NCBI GenBank assembly: GCA_002104985.1
Contig: MCGO01000130.1
Span: forward strand, 46,170 to 110,169
Direction: 5' to 3'
DNA length: 64,000 nucleotides
Origin: Rhizoclosmatium globosum
Taxonomy: Eukaryota > Chytridiomycota > Chytridiomycetes > Chytridiales > Chytriomycetaceae
The first letter of the stretch is position 1. Each line of letters starts with the position of its first letter. The notes below the pieces were generated by a model. It was given only the letters and a program-made list of their open reading frames with translations, was not told the origin of the DNA and made no database searches. A program made the translations under genes and the position numbers. Shown here piece after piece: positions 19,799 through 33,093 of this stretch.

Positions 19799-22700
19799 TT
19801 ATACATCTGTGTGCTTACTTTTATTCCTCCTTCTCCTTAAAAAATCATAGCGACTTGTCAGCTTCCCGACTGGCATCCAATCCAACAACATCCCCTTCCG
19901 AAATATGCTTAAACTTACTTCCACACCAACGCCACAACAACCACAGCTTTCGGTGGCGTCTCCGTCGACCCAATCGACCCAGTACTACTCCTCCTCGCCC
20001 CCTTCGACAACCGCGTAGACCGAACAAGCGCCTCCAACTCTTCCTGCGCTTTCGCATCTCATCAATAGCATCCCCACTCCGACCCGTCTCAGAATTCCCT
20101 AACGCTTTCAAAACAATCGAATCAATGCTCTCTGCAATCGACTTTTTGCGGGGACTCCGTGTACCACCCCCTGTAGCGCCGGTGACTCCGTACCACCCCC
20201 ATTTGGCGGTGTCGTCGACGTTGTGGAATCCACGCGTGTAATTACTTTGGTAGTGCAGCTGCACTTCCCCTTCCCTCCGTAGAATGGATTGATGACGTGG
20301 TACCGTCGTCTGCGAGTCGTGATGCAGGGGACGTGGAGGCGCTGAGCTTTTTTGAGAGGATTTCGAGCGGTGCGGCTGTGGTGATGATGGTTCTTTCGGG
20401 ATTCGGCGCTGTTCATGCTTTCGCTGCGGGGGCGGACTTGTGGGGTAAGATGTGGGATGATACGGGTCTTTGTTGGGTTTGTATGGGTGTGTCGGATATT
20501 GTTGCGGGTGGAGTGGACTGTCGTCGAGTGAGGTGATTCGGGATGTTGTGGGGGTGTGGAGGAGGGTTGATGTTCTTCAAAGATTGGGGTGATGCGGGGA
20601 GAGGTGGTAGTTGTTTCTTTTCAGTGGGTAGACCTGCTGAGGAGATCGCATTGCCCTAGTGGATGTTTGGCGACGGCATCGCAGAAATACCCCGATCCTT
20701 GCTGTTGCTGGGTTTCCTAGGCTTTCAGACCGGATCTCACTGAAACAGGTATAGATGCGCAATTGACATTTGATCCGGAGATGCAGTCCTGTGAGAGTTG
20801 GAGAATCCGCATGAAACTGCCGTTTGGCTGAAACACTTCGAGGATGTGCGTATTCGGGGTTTTCGAGAGCAAACAAATGTTCCTTGTACAATGTCATGAC
20901 TTGCAAAAGCCTGTTTGTAACGCTCTTGTAAGCATCTTGGTTATCCCTATCCGCAAAACAGTTAAAAACCTTCATCCCAAACCAAATCACAAACTCACGC
21001 ATCAATCAAATGCGCCTCCGTCATATCAATCAACAAATACTGCTGCGTATGCAACGCCTCAATCGCAGCCTGCAACTCCGCGTTCGTCTGACTAGCCAAA
21101 TGCGCACTCTCATACCCAGCAATACACTCATTCACACCCTTTACTTTCTCTTCAAACAGCTTATCCCGCTCATCTTCCGTCAAATCCTCCACATTGAGTC
21201 GGTTCTCCGGCCTCTGGAAGTTTTTCAGTTTCATGCGCATCCATTTACTGAAATCTTGTTTCCGCTTTGTGGTGGCCATGTGGGTGCGGTTTACGAGTTC
21301 GTTTGTGTGCGAGCGCATCATGTTTTGGTCGGCTTCTGTTACGAGGGGGTTTGCTTTTCGGGGGGTTCCGAGGAGGGATTTGTCGATTATGAGGGGGAAG
21401 AGGGAGGTTGAGTATGTTTTGGCTGTTGTATGAGTGTTTAGTTCCTAATGTATTGTATAAAATTCAACTCAACTCTGATCAAGCCCATCCAAGTTTGGAG
21501 CGAGTGCTGTGATGGTAGCTCGGATACTGTATGCTCCATCTTTCAAAAACGGAGTCGTCTCTTTGCTAAACTTGAGTTTGGATCGATTCAATTTGGCCTT
21601 GATGCTTTCGTCAAAGAAAAGAATCTCGTAATCTGATTCAGGTAACTCGACACGCTCTAAAGTAAACTGGACAAAGTTTTGAGTTTCCACGATATGCGTG
21701 AGATACGCCTATAAACTCAGCTTTAGCAAAAAAAAAACAGTCAAGAAAGTTGAGATTCACCCTTGTCTCCCGATCCGCGCTTGCCAAAAAATCAGCTTTT
21801 CGGAACCAATCTTCAGGCATCAAATCCAGTCCAACAATATTCGCAGCTTCACTGGACGATCCACCACCATCCTGCTCTTTAGCCAGTCGCAACTTCTCAG
21901 GCATAACTAGAAACTGTCGATACGACTTCAAGAGTGATGTGAACACTTTGAAAACGAATATTGAATCTTCTTTTCATTGAAGAACGTGATACACGGGCTT
22001 CCTTCGATGAGCGGAAGACAAGATGTGTGAATTATTGCTTTACAATCTGTCATACATTGTAAGTGACAAGAACACTCGAATTAAGCAAAAAAAAATAACT
22101 CACACTGGCACTTCAATGCACTTGCAGTAGTCTCACCCTCCCGTCCCAATGGATCCAAACATAACCGACAAACAAGAGAATCCTCTGGCCGATCATTCGA
22201 GTCTCCCTTCCAGGCATAAATGCTTCCCCGAATTTAAAGCTGCTTTAGAGATACAGTTGATTTGAAGAAGCTGCTGTCGCTGTTGGCGAATCCCCGCTCT
22301 TTTGAGAAAGGATGATTCACTCCCTGTAGGTGATTTGAGCGGCTGCACTGCAGAAAGACTGCCTCGTTTCGTGGGCGATGTGACGTGAGCCAGGTTTCCG
22401 ATTGATTTGCTTGTTCGAGCGAGAGAGTTAAGATGGATCCGCGTCTGAATGTGTTATGGGGTGTAGTGTTTTGGTTCGATGTGTTTGAAGGACGGCCAGT
22501 TGTTGCAGGTAACTCGGCTGATTCTGATTCATTGTATTCTTCGGCGACGGTGTTTTGTGGGGAGAAGAGGAGATCGTCGTTTGATGAGAGAGTTGTAGCA
22601 GTGGAAGGATCAAAGTGAATAAGCGTAAATGCATGACCTTCCGTTAGAGTTGGTTTGGGTTGGTTTCCATGATGCCGACCTTTGAACGTGGACTGAATGG

Positions 22701-25493
22701 ACGGGATTGAGGAGGTCGAGACATTGAAATTTGACTTTCAACTATTGACGGAGCACTTTGTTAATGGACGGATCGTAATATGTTGTGGGCCCAGTTGTAA
22801 CACTTGAAGTGATAGATGGTGCATAGTTTACAGGTACGCGTCGAGATCCAGAGGTATTGTTTGAGCTTACGGGCTTACAACAGTTGGGTCCTCAAACTGC
22901 TTTGGCGGATTTTCCGAATTGATTGCATTCGCAGCTCGCAAAATGCTGCTTCCGCTCTAATTCAAGATATTTAGCATTGCAAACAATTTCAGTCACAGAC
23001 AACGTACCTTATCCTCTCCCTTTCGCAACTCTTCACCAAACCTCCGTAAATCATCATCCACACTTCCGACACCGCTGGCAGAAGCTCCCGGAAGTGGACT
23101 AAGAGGAGGCGGTGATGACTGAACCGGTTCACTGGACACCCCAACACTGGCACCTTCATCCATTGACAATGTCTTCAAAACAACACCTTTCCCACGTAAT
23201 ACAGGTATCCCAAACCGAAACTTAATCCCCTGCCTAATATTATCCAAACTTCCTCGACTTCCACTAGGAATCTCTGGATGTGATTGTGCGACGGGAAGTG
23301 GTGGTACAGGTTCGGTATTGGTTGGTGATATGCTATCATGGCTTTGTAACAGCGATTTTGTACTCTGCCGACGCGAGAGCACAGATTCATCGTCTTCGCC
23401 TTCATCCATTCCGTCGGCATCGTCTTTCGCTGTTGCATCGGCTTCAACTTGTGCAAGCCATCGACGCGAGACGTTTGTACGAGGGACGAGTTTTCCGAGG
23501 GGATAGGCGGTTCGTGTTTGGAGTGGGATGCCTTTTGGTATTGGTTCTTGGTGTGTTTGTGGGTGTTTGTGCTTTTGGGAGGAAGGAGGGAGGGAGTGGT
23601 GGTGCGCCGGTGTATTTGAGGAGACGAGCTATGAGTTTTCGGCGGTCACGAGGTGGGATTTGGGGTGGTGGATTGTCTGAGTCGAGAGTGTTTGTGTCGA
23701 GGTCAACTATGCAGAGCTGGTTTTGAAACACATCAGAAGGTATTCACAAGTTGATATCGCTTACATCCGTCTTCCAATCAGCATCGAGTTCATCAGCTTT
23801 ATAGTAATACTCTTTATGCACACCGATAATAAATGGCATTGTTGCTTGAAGGATTTTGATTCCTTCTGCAGGGAGAATTGGCACATAATGATGTTGCCAT
23901 GTGAATGGATAAAGAAGAAGCACGATTGATTCGCAGGCGAGAGTGAGCATCGAGTAGTGTGAAGAGAGGAAGAGAATCCTCTTCTCAGTCATGGCATGTT
24001 CAAATATGGACACAATGTTTGATACAGAGAGCGTGCGAAAGAGAGGATATAGCGAGAACTACTGATGGATTTAGTGGTTCGTTTGGAATATCAAGGCATA
24101 GTTTTACATTCTGCAATGCTTGAATGCTGTTCACAGGTGGTCGCGAACAGAATAAATTATATCGACCGACAGCGATCTTGACTTCTACACGTCCCGGAGG
24201 AGGTAACGGAACTTCATACAAGAAGTTGGTGAGAAGCCTTTGACCGTTTATCAGCCACTTGAATCAGACATTAAATTCTTACCTCTCCAAAGGAATATTC
24301 AACTTATTGCCAGCTCCAAGAATCTCGTCCAAACTCCCGCTCCCGCTATTACCCCCATTCTCATTCTCAACCCCTTTCACAATCCTCACAACAGCTTTCA
24401 ACCAGTCCCCAAAAACATCATAAAACGGCCACCGTCCCACAAGCCCCACACATCGCGGTACATAGACGTTCTCCATATCAACAGGCATCACTTTTTCCAT
24501 CCCCTGAATCAGTTCGCGATACAAGGCACATTTCTCTTCGCATCAGACCGGATATCTTCGCGTTCGTCAGGAGATATATCGGGGAACTGGTTTGAATTTA
24601 CTTTGAGGATACGTTCCTGGTTGTCTGCGAGTTGTGATTGGAGGTACTGTAGGTACTCGAGGTCTGTTGTTGCCTGTATCCAAACTGTAAGAGCTTAAAT
24701 CTAGAATACGGATAGTACGTACGATACACTCTTGCCTCCATTCGTCAATGATTTCTTCGAGTTGCGAAGCGACGGGCTCTTGAATCCTTTCGTAGAATGT
24801 GAGACATACACCGAAAGACTTGTCGCCTTGTTCTGACGAGACTACAAAGGAGTGACAGGTTGATTCGGGTGGTGTATCTGGTTCATGGCGAAATTGAAGG
24901 CCGTTTGGGAAGCAGAACTACGCGTGTTTGATCATTGAGAGATTGTGTGAAAACAAGGGGAGATATATTACCATGTGAACATTCTCAGGAAACCGTTCTC
25001 GATCACTCCAATCTTTCTCCGGAAATCTTTGCAATATTTTAGATGAGTACTTGTATTCTAGAGGATGCGTTCTCTTCATTTTCGATTGCGCTGGAGTCAT
25101 TGCACCTGGATCTTGTTCAATATTGGATACATCGGATGGGTGGCGACTACGCGATGATGGATGTAATAAACCTCCAAAGAATCGCGCGGCCGAGTTTGAT
25201 CTTCGCAGCTCACTCTGTTCATTACGAAGGTTTAAATCCCACCTCCCTCTCTTCCCAGGCCAAAACTACTTTCTCACATTTTTAGGTTTGAGTCTCGCAG
25301 CAAGAAGAGAGAGTGGCGTGTCTGAGTCCCCGCCGTCGTCAGACTCGTACTGAACAGATGGTTTTGGTTTCGCGAATGGCTTTGGGTGCGGCTTTTCAAA
25401 TGTCTCTGATCGGAGAAGTTCGACGTGCGTGGATCCGTCTGGTGGGAAGCCTGCGACGAAAAAGTAGTCACATAGGCGGATGGGGAGTGTCAT
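19799..25493 (-). CDS. DENN-domain protein (Rab GEF) with C1-like zinc finger; C-terminal exons uncertain
   Basis: Guanine-nucleotide exchange factor family for Rab GTPases. Exons from the start include 25278-25493, 24972-25214 and 24723-24917, then one starting 24673. uDENN: MTLPIRLCDYFFVAGFPPDG, FCFPNGLQFRHEP, RWPFYDVFGDWLKAV. cDENN: FEHAMTEKRILFLSSH and YPFTWQHHYVPILP, PFIIGVH. A linker of about 400 residues, rich in Ser/Pro, carries CRLC-x14-CQYC-x5-HTSC, a zinc-finger pattern like half of a C1 domain. dDENN: FRKADFLASADRETRAYLTH and VETQNFVQFTLERVE. After that come a helical segment (LNVEDLTEDERDKLFEEK) and a Pro/Ser-rich end with ambiguous frame; the last exon may be 19799-19835. At least one frameshift (23.4-23.6 kb) is needed, and another is possible near 24539. 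Lies convergent with eS24. Confidence 0.85.
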
Positions 25494-25690
25494 ATGGTGT
25501 GGGGTTGTCAATCTCTGCTGGCTTTTTGACAGCCTTTTTATTCTTGACTATTTGAAACTATGCATATAAAATACAATACATATCTAACGCTTTCCCAAAT
25601 ATTTAGACAGACTACCTTTGGGCAAAGTCGGAAACATACAGACTTAGTACAGATTTATTGACAAACAATACATTTCAATTATAAACAACT

Positions 25691-27043
25691 TTAGGAATAG
25701 TAATCATCAAAACCTGGTGGAGGCATTTCATCATTATCAGGTCCGCTTCTATAATATTCTAGTTGTTACTACAGCGCATCAGAATTAAATAAACTCACCT
25801 GAACCCTCCTCTACCACCTCTCCCGCCACCACGTCCTCCAAATCCACCTCTTGGTACACCACCACCGGCGAATCCACCTCCTCCCATTCCACCATCCCCA
25901 AACGGACTTCCGATTCCACCTCCAAAACCACCGCGTCCACTTGGACCGTTGTACCCAGGACCATATCCAGGGGCAGGACCGAACGGACCAATTGGCTTTG
26001 TTATATCATAATTAAGTTATTCGCACGCGAAACATCACAAGGCTTACATCAAAACGTGCATTTGGAGGGACAGCACCAGGTGGTAAATATCCACCGGCTC
26101 CAGGACCCCCATAAATCGGCCCACTACTACCACTGCCGCTACCACCTCCACCAAAGATTGGATGACCAGGCCCAACGAACATTCCCCCACCTCCAATACC
26201 ACCAAGTCCGCCACGCGGTGGAATCAAACCTGGAGCTGCTGCAAACGGATCCAAATCAAGGTCTCCAGTTCCGTATCCACCCCTACACCACCCATAGGAA
26301 AAGGACGAGAAGGACCACCACGCAAGGAAGGGTCAGGGACACCACCGACCCATCCACCATCACGTCCACCTTCCCGTTCATAATCCCGTAAATCCCTTCG
26401 ATCTTGTTCGTTTCTAGATGCTGTAGTTTCAGAGGGAGGTTGGTACCCATCCTTATTCAAGTTGGGTGCGACTTTATCCACGACACGGGTCTTGAATGTG
26501 TACAGCACTTCTTCGAGGGTTCGTTCTTTGTCTTTAAGGAGTGGGAGGATAGGGTTCTCGTCTGCAGGAAGAGTTGGAGTTTCAGCAAGGGCTGACTGCG
26601 GGACAGTGAGGGTGACAGGGAAGGTTGCTGTTACGATATCCGGGATAGTGTATTCGAGAGAGTGAACCGAGCCATCCTGCACCCAACAAAGGTAAGATAA
26701 TAAGCCAGGACTTGACAGCCAAACTAACCTCTACCGCCACACAATGCACCATCAACTTTGTCGCGACAACAACGCCCTTCAAAACAAACGAAAGCGACGA
26801 CCGATCGTGTTTGTATTGAAGCGAGTAGGATTCAGGCGTCAAAGGCCACGGACTTTCAAGCTGGTTTTCTGGTGTTTCAGGGACTTGTTTGAAGCCGAGA
26901 TTGGTCAAGTGCGAATGGAGAAGCGCAAAGAGAAGGTCCGGTGCCGCATTTAAAGTGACGGTTGGCGTTCCAGGGTTCGGGTTCGGGTTCGAGGGGAGAA
27001 TGCGGAGGAGCGTGCTCGATATTAGGCTGGTTTGTGTGCTCAT
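25691..27043 (-). CDS. proteasome inhibitor PI31 (PSMF1-type), one frameshift
   Basis: Binds the 20S proteasome through its C-terminus and modulates its activity or assembly. Exons: 26729-27043, 26048-26676, 25799-25995 and 25691-25745. The N-terminal FP domain (about 165 aa) is followed by GDLDLDPF, a Gly/Pro-rich tail, GGGGMFVGPGHPIFG, PPNARFDPIGPFG, and the terminal PDNDEMPPPGFDDYYS, all diagnostic of PI31. The exon lengths sum to 1196 nt, one short of a multiple of 3, and the break lies in the G run at about 26280 (VGVDTE must become GGYGTG). Adding one G gives 398 aa. An intron there would remove the conserved GDLDLDPF, so a lost base is the better reading. Confidence 0.88.
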
Positions 27044-27203
27044 TTCTGCTGTTTGAAATCATGGATGGAACGCGCGTTTACTACTTCTATTAATTATCAT
27101 TTATTTATCTTGTTTCTTGGATCTTTGGTAATTGAACTTGAACGAAAGATCCCCAACAGCGGTAAAGCTAGACACAACAGCTTTCCCCTTTGCCAACAAA
27201 AAG

Positions 27204-28995
27204 ATGCTTCCACAAATGCTCCTTCTAATACTTGCATCTTTGGTTACTCAAATCGATGCCACACTTGGTAAAGTCCCTCCAACTGGTAAGTGGCGACTGC
27301 ATCTGCTGGTTGAAGTTAAATCGCTGACAACTCCAAAGGAAACCTTATTCAGAACCCTGATTTCTCAAGTGTCCCTCTCGCACCTTGCCAAACACTCACG
27401 GACATCACTGGCTCAGGCTACTGCATCTACGACAGCACAACAAATGCAAAGTACATCAGTCCCTGGAAAGTCCTTCCTTGTTCCGAAGTACCCGTTACAG
27501 GCGGCTGTCAAGAAGGTTACTACGAGATAGATGTAGCTTACTTTGCGGGAGCCAGAAACAATATCGATCTCAATCCAAATATGCCTGGAGGCATCTATCA
27601 GGAAATCAATCTGCCAAGCAATCCAACCTACTCTACGCTTACGCTTTCATTCGATATGAATTACAACCAAAAATGTGGAACGGTCGCACCACTGCAAACT
27701 GTTACTGTCGAAGTTTCCGATGCGAACAATGTTGTTTATACTTCGCAACGTTTCGTTGCAAACGGAGGAACCTGGATCACTCAAACACTGACAATGGGGA
27801 AAATATGTGGCCAAACTCGCGTCAAATTCGTTTCGACTGTGCCTGGACTTCATGCGGAGCCCTCATCACGAATGTATTCCTTGTCGGTTCTGGATCCGGA
27901 GGAACCTGCGTGGAGCAACAATCAGCTACAGCCTGATCTCCCAAGACTTTGCAGTCGCAAATGCAAACACTGGGTCCGGCACATATTCATTCACCATGGA
28001 AACCGTTCCCTCTGACCCAGTAAACTATATCGTCTCTGGAATCACCCTCAACGGATTCCCCAGCATCACAGCCATATACGTTGCCCTCAACACATTCAGA
28101 TTCACTGGAATCGACGCCTCCTGCGCCGCATACACAACGTACACAGTAACAGCAACAATGTGTCCTGCTCTAACACAAAACACAGCAACATCCCTCGGAA
28201 CTGTCAACCAAACCCATCCCTCATCACATCCTCCTTCTCAATCGTCTCCTCCCAAACCAAATTTCCCCTGTATGCCCTAACCACAACTCCATCAACAATC
28301 CCAACCGACCTCACAGCATCCATCACAGACATAACATCCACACCGCCATCCCCAAAACTCTTTGCAACAGACACATGGCTAATAACCCTCCAATCCCCAA
28401 CCCTCACACCCCTCCGCCGCGGAATCGCAGTCACAAGGTAACCTTCTCAGACACCAGCTCCGGAATATCACACTCGCACCTCATGCTTCACGGATGTCGT
28501 TCCGTGCCTGGAACACACGCGTTTAAGTTCACAGCGGGCGTGCTTCCACTTCGTGTGACGAGTTACGCGAGTCCGCCTGGGAGTGGGTGACGCCTGCGAG
28601 GCAGGATTGTGGGGATGGGTGGTGCTTGCGGGGAAGAGTGGGGTTGTGTATACTATTTCGGTTCGGTTGTGTTTACGGGGGATGGGAGTGGTGGGTTGCC
28701 GGTGAAGAGGGGTGTGGATGAGGGTCTGTTTCGGTAGATGTGCAGGTGTGGGATAGGGAAATGGCTTTTGGAATGGTGAATGGGACTGTTCAGGGAGAGG
28801 TCAGAGGTGGTAGTGAATAATGGTATGGGTCTTGGAAGTATTGGTTTGATTTGTGCAGGGTTTGGATTGCTGTTGGCAGTGGTTGGATTGGTCGTGCTTG
28901 CGCGAAAACTGTATGTTCGAAAAACGAGGGCAGATGTTGGACGGGATTTAGAGACTCGAACAGATGATTGGTTGCAGTGCAATAAAAGTGGATGA
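27204..28995 (+). pseudogene. DUF642-like type I membrane protein, frame-broken
   Basis: Exon 1 (27204-27285) encodes a signal peptide MLPQMLLLILASLVTQIDA; after an intron to 27338 comes GNLIQNPDFSSVP, SPWKVLPCSEVPVTGG, YEIDVAYFAG, PGGIYQEINLP, LSFDMNYN and TSCGALITNVFLVG, the galactose-binding-like DUF642 fold of secreted wall proteins. A membrane-spanning end (GSIGLICAGFGLLLAVVGL then a basic stop-transfer) is at 28830-28920. In between, the reading moves through all frames: bases are missing near 27846 and 28211, and more indels lie beyond 28590. Probably one secreted, single-pass receptor-like protein of about 580 aa, either decayed or misassembled. Confidence 0.65.
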
Positions 28996-29167
28996 TACTT
29001 TAAGATTTCATGTATGCTAGACTTCCTACTTCGGAAGCTGCCTATCCAACAGAGGTTGAATTAGTTCAACAAAAGCACTTACGAGTACCATTCCGACCCT
29101 CCCCAACATATCTAAGTGATTTATCCAACCTATTTATTGCGGCTATTTGGGATTTATTTCAAGCAAC

Positions 29168-30474
29168 TTAAAGCTTCGATTGCACTTGACCCTCGACATC
29201 ATCACTTTCCTCTCCGATATCCTTGAAAAGAGCAGTCGACAAGTATCGCTCTGCTGTATCTGCAACAATTACCAGAATATTGCTTCCTTGTGGGCGCGTC
29301 TGGCCACTTCAAGTGCACTTGCAAAGAAGCTCCACCACTGCCAACCAATAGGCATTTAGATTACATCCATGAAGAAACAATAATAAACACACAACCTAAT
29401 ACCAACAAAAATCCCTTCCTTCTTTGCCAAAAGCTTTGAAGTTGCAATCGCGTCTTCGTCAGTGACAGTAACTAACTCGTCATAGCAGTTGCGGTCAAGA
29501 ACTTCAGGGATAAAATCAGGCGTCCATCCTTGGATCATATGTGGTTGCCATGGAGCACCAGAGAGGAGAGCGGCTTTTGCAGGTTCGCAGCAACGATTTT
29601 ACATTCTGGGCGAGCGACACGGAGCATGGCTTAGAGTGAAAGTTAGAGCGACGATGAGGGGTACAAAGGATACATACATGAAACTCCAGTAGGGTTCCAC
29701 CAGTTCCCCAACCAGCTACAAAGTAGTCGAGACGGTGACCGTAAAGTCTTGCAGGATTTCAGAGGCAGTAGTGGAGCGATGGAAAGCTGGGTTGGCAGGG
29801 TTTGCGAATTGACGCGTAAGAACCATCCTAGTGAGTGTCAAGTTAATTCAATTGTTGCAGATATGTGGTTCAATAAGAGGCGATGAAGGGGGAGATGGCA
29901 CACAATCGCGTCATTCTGGAGATGGAATGGAATAATCCATACCATTCTTCTTGCAAGCTCTTCAGCCTTAGCAACCATTCCACTTCCCTTCAATTCCTTT
30001 GGAGTCAATACGACTTTGGCACCAAGGAACTTCATCAATCTACGACGTTCGATTGAGAAGGTTTCGACCATTGTCGCCACGAATGGGTAGCCCTTCGCGG
30101 CACAGACCATGCGAGGCGATGCTTTGATGCATTTAAAGCTTAGTTTTGTGTGGAAGAAAGGCGTCAAGTAAAAGGGGGCAGGTTACCCCGTGTTTCCCGA
30201 TGTCGCTTCACGACGGTCTGGCCTGGCTTCAGAACACCGCGTCGCTCGGCATCTTCGATCACTGCGAGGGCAAGTCGGTCTTTGACCGAGGCCTTTTGAA
30301 TGGGCGTGCGTGCGTGCGTGAATTAGGGAAAAACAGCTGTCAAGTTCGGCTGACAAACCATCGGATTCTGGCTTTCGAGCTTCACAAACATGTTGATTCC
30401 TGGTGGGCAAGTCGGTTGATGCGCACAATCGGCGTGCGTCCAATCACACTGAGAATCGAGTCGTGCATCGGCAT
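29168..30474 (-). pseudogene. decayed cysteine synthase, dispersed copy
   Basis: Reads on the minus strand from MPMHDSILSVIGRTPIVRIN through [18 protein letters not shown] (PLP lysine), [53 protein letters not shown] sequence and ERYLSTALF, then a stop at 29168. It is closest to the synthases of the 46-50 kb cluster and keeps introns in the same positions. Frames are broken many times, among them a missing C before GINMF, a 2-nt loss before MVCAAKG, a rearranged stretch at 29.7-29.95 kb, and indels at the C-terminus. Confidence 0.8.
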
Positions 30475-30687
30475 TCGTTGTCTTCTTTTTCTCCTTATCT
30501 GATAAAATAACCCACGTTTATTCAGTTTTTGGGATTATAAGAATTCTCCATGTAGGTATATCATCTTGAAAGAGAGCTGACGATCAGTCCGTCCCGTCAA
30601 ATGCTCAACAGCATCCCAATAAACCTCCAAATATTCTTTTCATCTCTATCCGATCAACTCATACCCCTCCTAGCTTGTGCTCCCAAT

Positions 30688-31958
30688 TCACGTCGTACCT
30701 GTATGCTCATTCGCATTACCCTCGCAACACTTCACAAATAGATTCCGAAGTAACCTGAACAATTCCCTTGAAATCGGGGCAAGTATTTGTGTTTCAGGCC
30801 TCTCTGCTGAATAGGGTACTAACACTCCAGATACTCCATCCTGTACAAACTCGTTCATTGGAGCATAGTCTGTAGTAACAACCACAGACGAAAGTGCCCT
30901 CGCTTCGTTTATATAGTGACCATATCCTTCTGTTGATGACACACAGATATGCACTCCTTTCCATGCTGAAGTTTGCGATGTGTTCAAAAGGGACGTAGGG
31001 TAGAATGATGATATTTGATGGTGTGAAGAACGGCCGCTTGTATGCTTTTCCGACGATAGTAAGTGTTGGCCATGTTGGATTGCGCATCCAGCATTGAACT
31101 AGTTCGTTGGTGTGTTTGCGGTGGGAGTGGCCGTGTGAATGAAAGAATGTATTGTAGTCTTTACGCGTATTATTACGTATATCTAGCGACTCGATTGATT
31201 CTAGAGGATCGGAGTTGAGTGGGATGTGAATAAGATGGTGTGTTGGTGTGTTATTGTGGTGGAGGTATGCCTTGATGGCTTTATAAGTAATTCGCGTTTT
31301 ACACAGTATTTTATATGCGACGGGAAAGTACCAGACCTGACCGGAATGGATTTGTTCCTGTTTGACTAGGTTGAGCATTCCCCCTCGCCACTCACACTGA
31401 CATACCTGATTTGGAAGCCAAATATTCCTTACACGCGGTGCCAACTTAAAAAACGCATTTACAGGAAACTCTCCATGAAGATACGTTGAATTTGGACATC
31501 GCTCCGCTTTCAACTCATACATTTCGTAAGGCAAGTCCCGAACCAATCTCGCGTTTCCGTACTGGATATAGTTCACAAAATCCGAGCAATGTCCCTTTAA
31601 GTGCATATTCAGTATACTTCAAATGAATGATGAAGGCACAGCATACCATCGACCGCCGCCTTGGTCAATCGAGATTTCAAGTGGATACATTGATTCAAGT
31701 ACTCATCGCGTCGGAATTCGGTGCCCGACCCGCGTGATTGGAATGCATCTCCTTCGACGCAAAGTCGTTGAAGTTCGTTGGATGTAAAGGTGCCTGAGGG
31801 GGTGTAATATCTGTTCCTTCGAATGTTGACGTGTCGCTGTCATTAGATATTTTCGCTTCTTCGAATGACAGCTGAGTGAGAAGTATCGCGGCAGTACTGA
31901 ATAGACTGAACAGGCCTATGAAGCAGAGGCGAAAGTGCTGGCGGGATTGTTTCATCAT
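30688..31958 (-). CDS. Golgi-type glycosyltransferase (GT4-like), frame uncertain
   Basis: A type II anchor (residues 1-30, CFIGLFSLFSTAAILLTQLS) is followed by a stem and a catalytic domain. Conserved signs are LCKTRITYKAIKAYL, then SSTEGYGHYINEARA and MNEFVQDGVSGVLV, the nucleotide-sugar-binding end of family 1/4 transferases (the E-x7-E motif lies in EGYGHYINE). Intron 31358-31405 joins LPNQ to EQIHSGQVW. Two frame changes remain, near 31650-31700 and at about 30975 (between FEHIANF and SAWKGVH). The donor sugar is unknown. Likely lumenal. Confidence 0.65.
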
Positions 31959-32036
31959 AGCAGTCAGTGGCAGTGAACGCGAACCCCGCAAAATCAAAAT
32001 AAACACTAATAAACAAGGAAATTTATTGATGTCCTC

Positions 32037-32883
32037 TCATCCACCAAACTTTTCTCGATGAGCCTGCAATTTCGCCTTCATAGCTCTCTCCTTCTCCAAC
32101 TTTGCCTTTCGTCGTTCATTTCTCTTCCGTTTCCGCATGATAGCCACGTCTTGTTTCTTTCTCATGTTTTCTTGCATAACTGCTTCAAAGCGTTCTCGGA
32201 GCTCGTTGTTGAATTCTTCGTCGTCGCCTTGGTGCCAGACTAAATCTTCCTCGCGAACGGATTTCAAGCGCTGTTTGGCTTCGTTTTTGATGAGTTGTTC
32301 AGCTGTGATGGAGTCCTCGGAATCTTCTTCATCGGAGCTTCGTCAGATTTTGGTTCTTCTTTTATCAAACTTTTCGTGTTTTGAAGACTGTTTTTGGATT
32401 CAAGAGGTTCCTTTTCACGAGGTATTTGGAGATCGTTTCCAGTTTTCTCTTCTGATGGTCGTTTTGTTTGTTGATTGTTGCATGATTCCATATTTCCAGA
32501 TACGATTGTTCGTCGTTATCGTCTTCAATATCTTTCTTGTTCGGCTCCATTTGGTTATTGATTCTCTTCTGTCACTTCTTTACTCAGTTGCTCCTCCTTT
32601 GATAAAATATTGATTGAATCATCCAAAACAGGCACATTATCGTTTTGCACGACTGCAGAAGGCTTTGGCCATCGTGGCGCATCACCACGAATAATATGGA
32701 CGGCTTTGAGGATTCTTTCTTGATTGAGATTGACTCTAAGTTTGTGTTCGAGTAGACGTAGAACAGCGACGTGACGATCAATAGAATCGCCGTGATGAAG
32801 AGTCTGATGCGACGCTTGTGTCGTAGATTCGGTGGTGCTACTTGAGTGATAGGTTTTGGGAGGTCAAATGGCATTCGAATCAT
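32037..32883 (-). CDS. unrecognised single-span protein with basic coiled-coil end, frame-broken
   Basis: Starts MIRMPFDLPKPITQ at 32883, with one membrane span (IRLFITAILLIVTSLFYV, residues 25-44), then RLLEHKLRVNLNQERILKA in a shifted frame, an acidic middle (KKDIEDDNDEQS) and a highly charged helical end (REEDLVWHQGDDEEFNNELR then KRKRNERRKAKLEKERAM). The parts lie in three frames. It may be one gene with two or three lost bases, or two genes with the second starting at 32550. I do not recognise either part. Confidence 0.4.
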
Positions 32884-33093
32884 AATTGTCAGTTAAATTA
32901 TTAAAAAGCAAATCCTATGTACTCTTCTCTTCAATCATAATAAAAATTGACAAATTACTGGGCTTCTTTTATCAAGCAAGGCGTCGTGTTCGTATAAGCA
33001 TTCTGTTGGAAAGTTCGATTAAGATTTACACTCTATTCCTGACTGCGTCTTTCTATCACCACGCCAGCTCTAGCAAGAAGCAACATACGAAAA

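Noticed and set aside
24500..24640. A definite second frameshift in the DENN gene near 24539
   Set aside because: An alternative intron ending just before KCALYRELI would keep the frame, so a lost base is possible but not shown.
26270..26330. An intron in PI31 in place of a frameshift
   Set aside because: A splice pair exists but would remove the conserved GDLDLDPF segment of the family; exon arithmetic points to one missing base instead.
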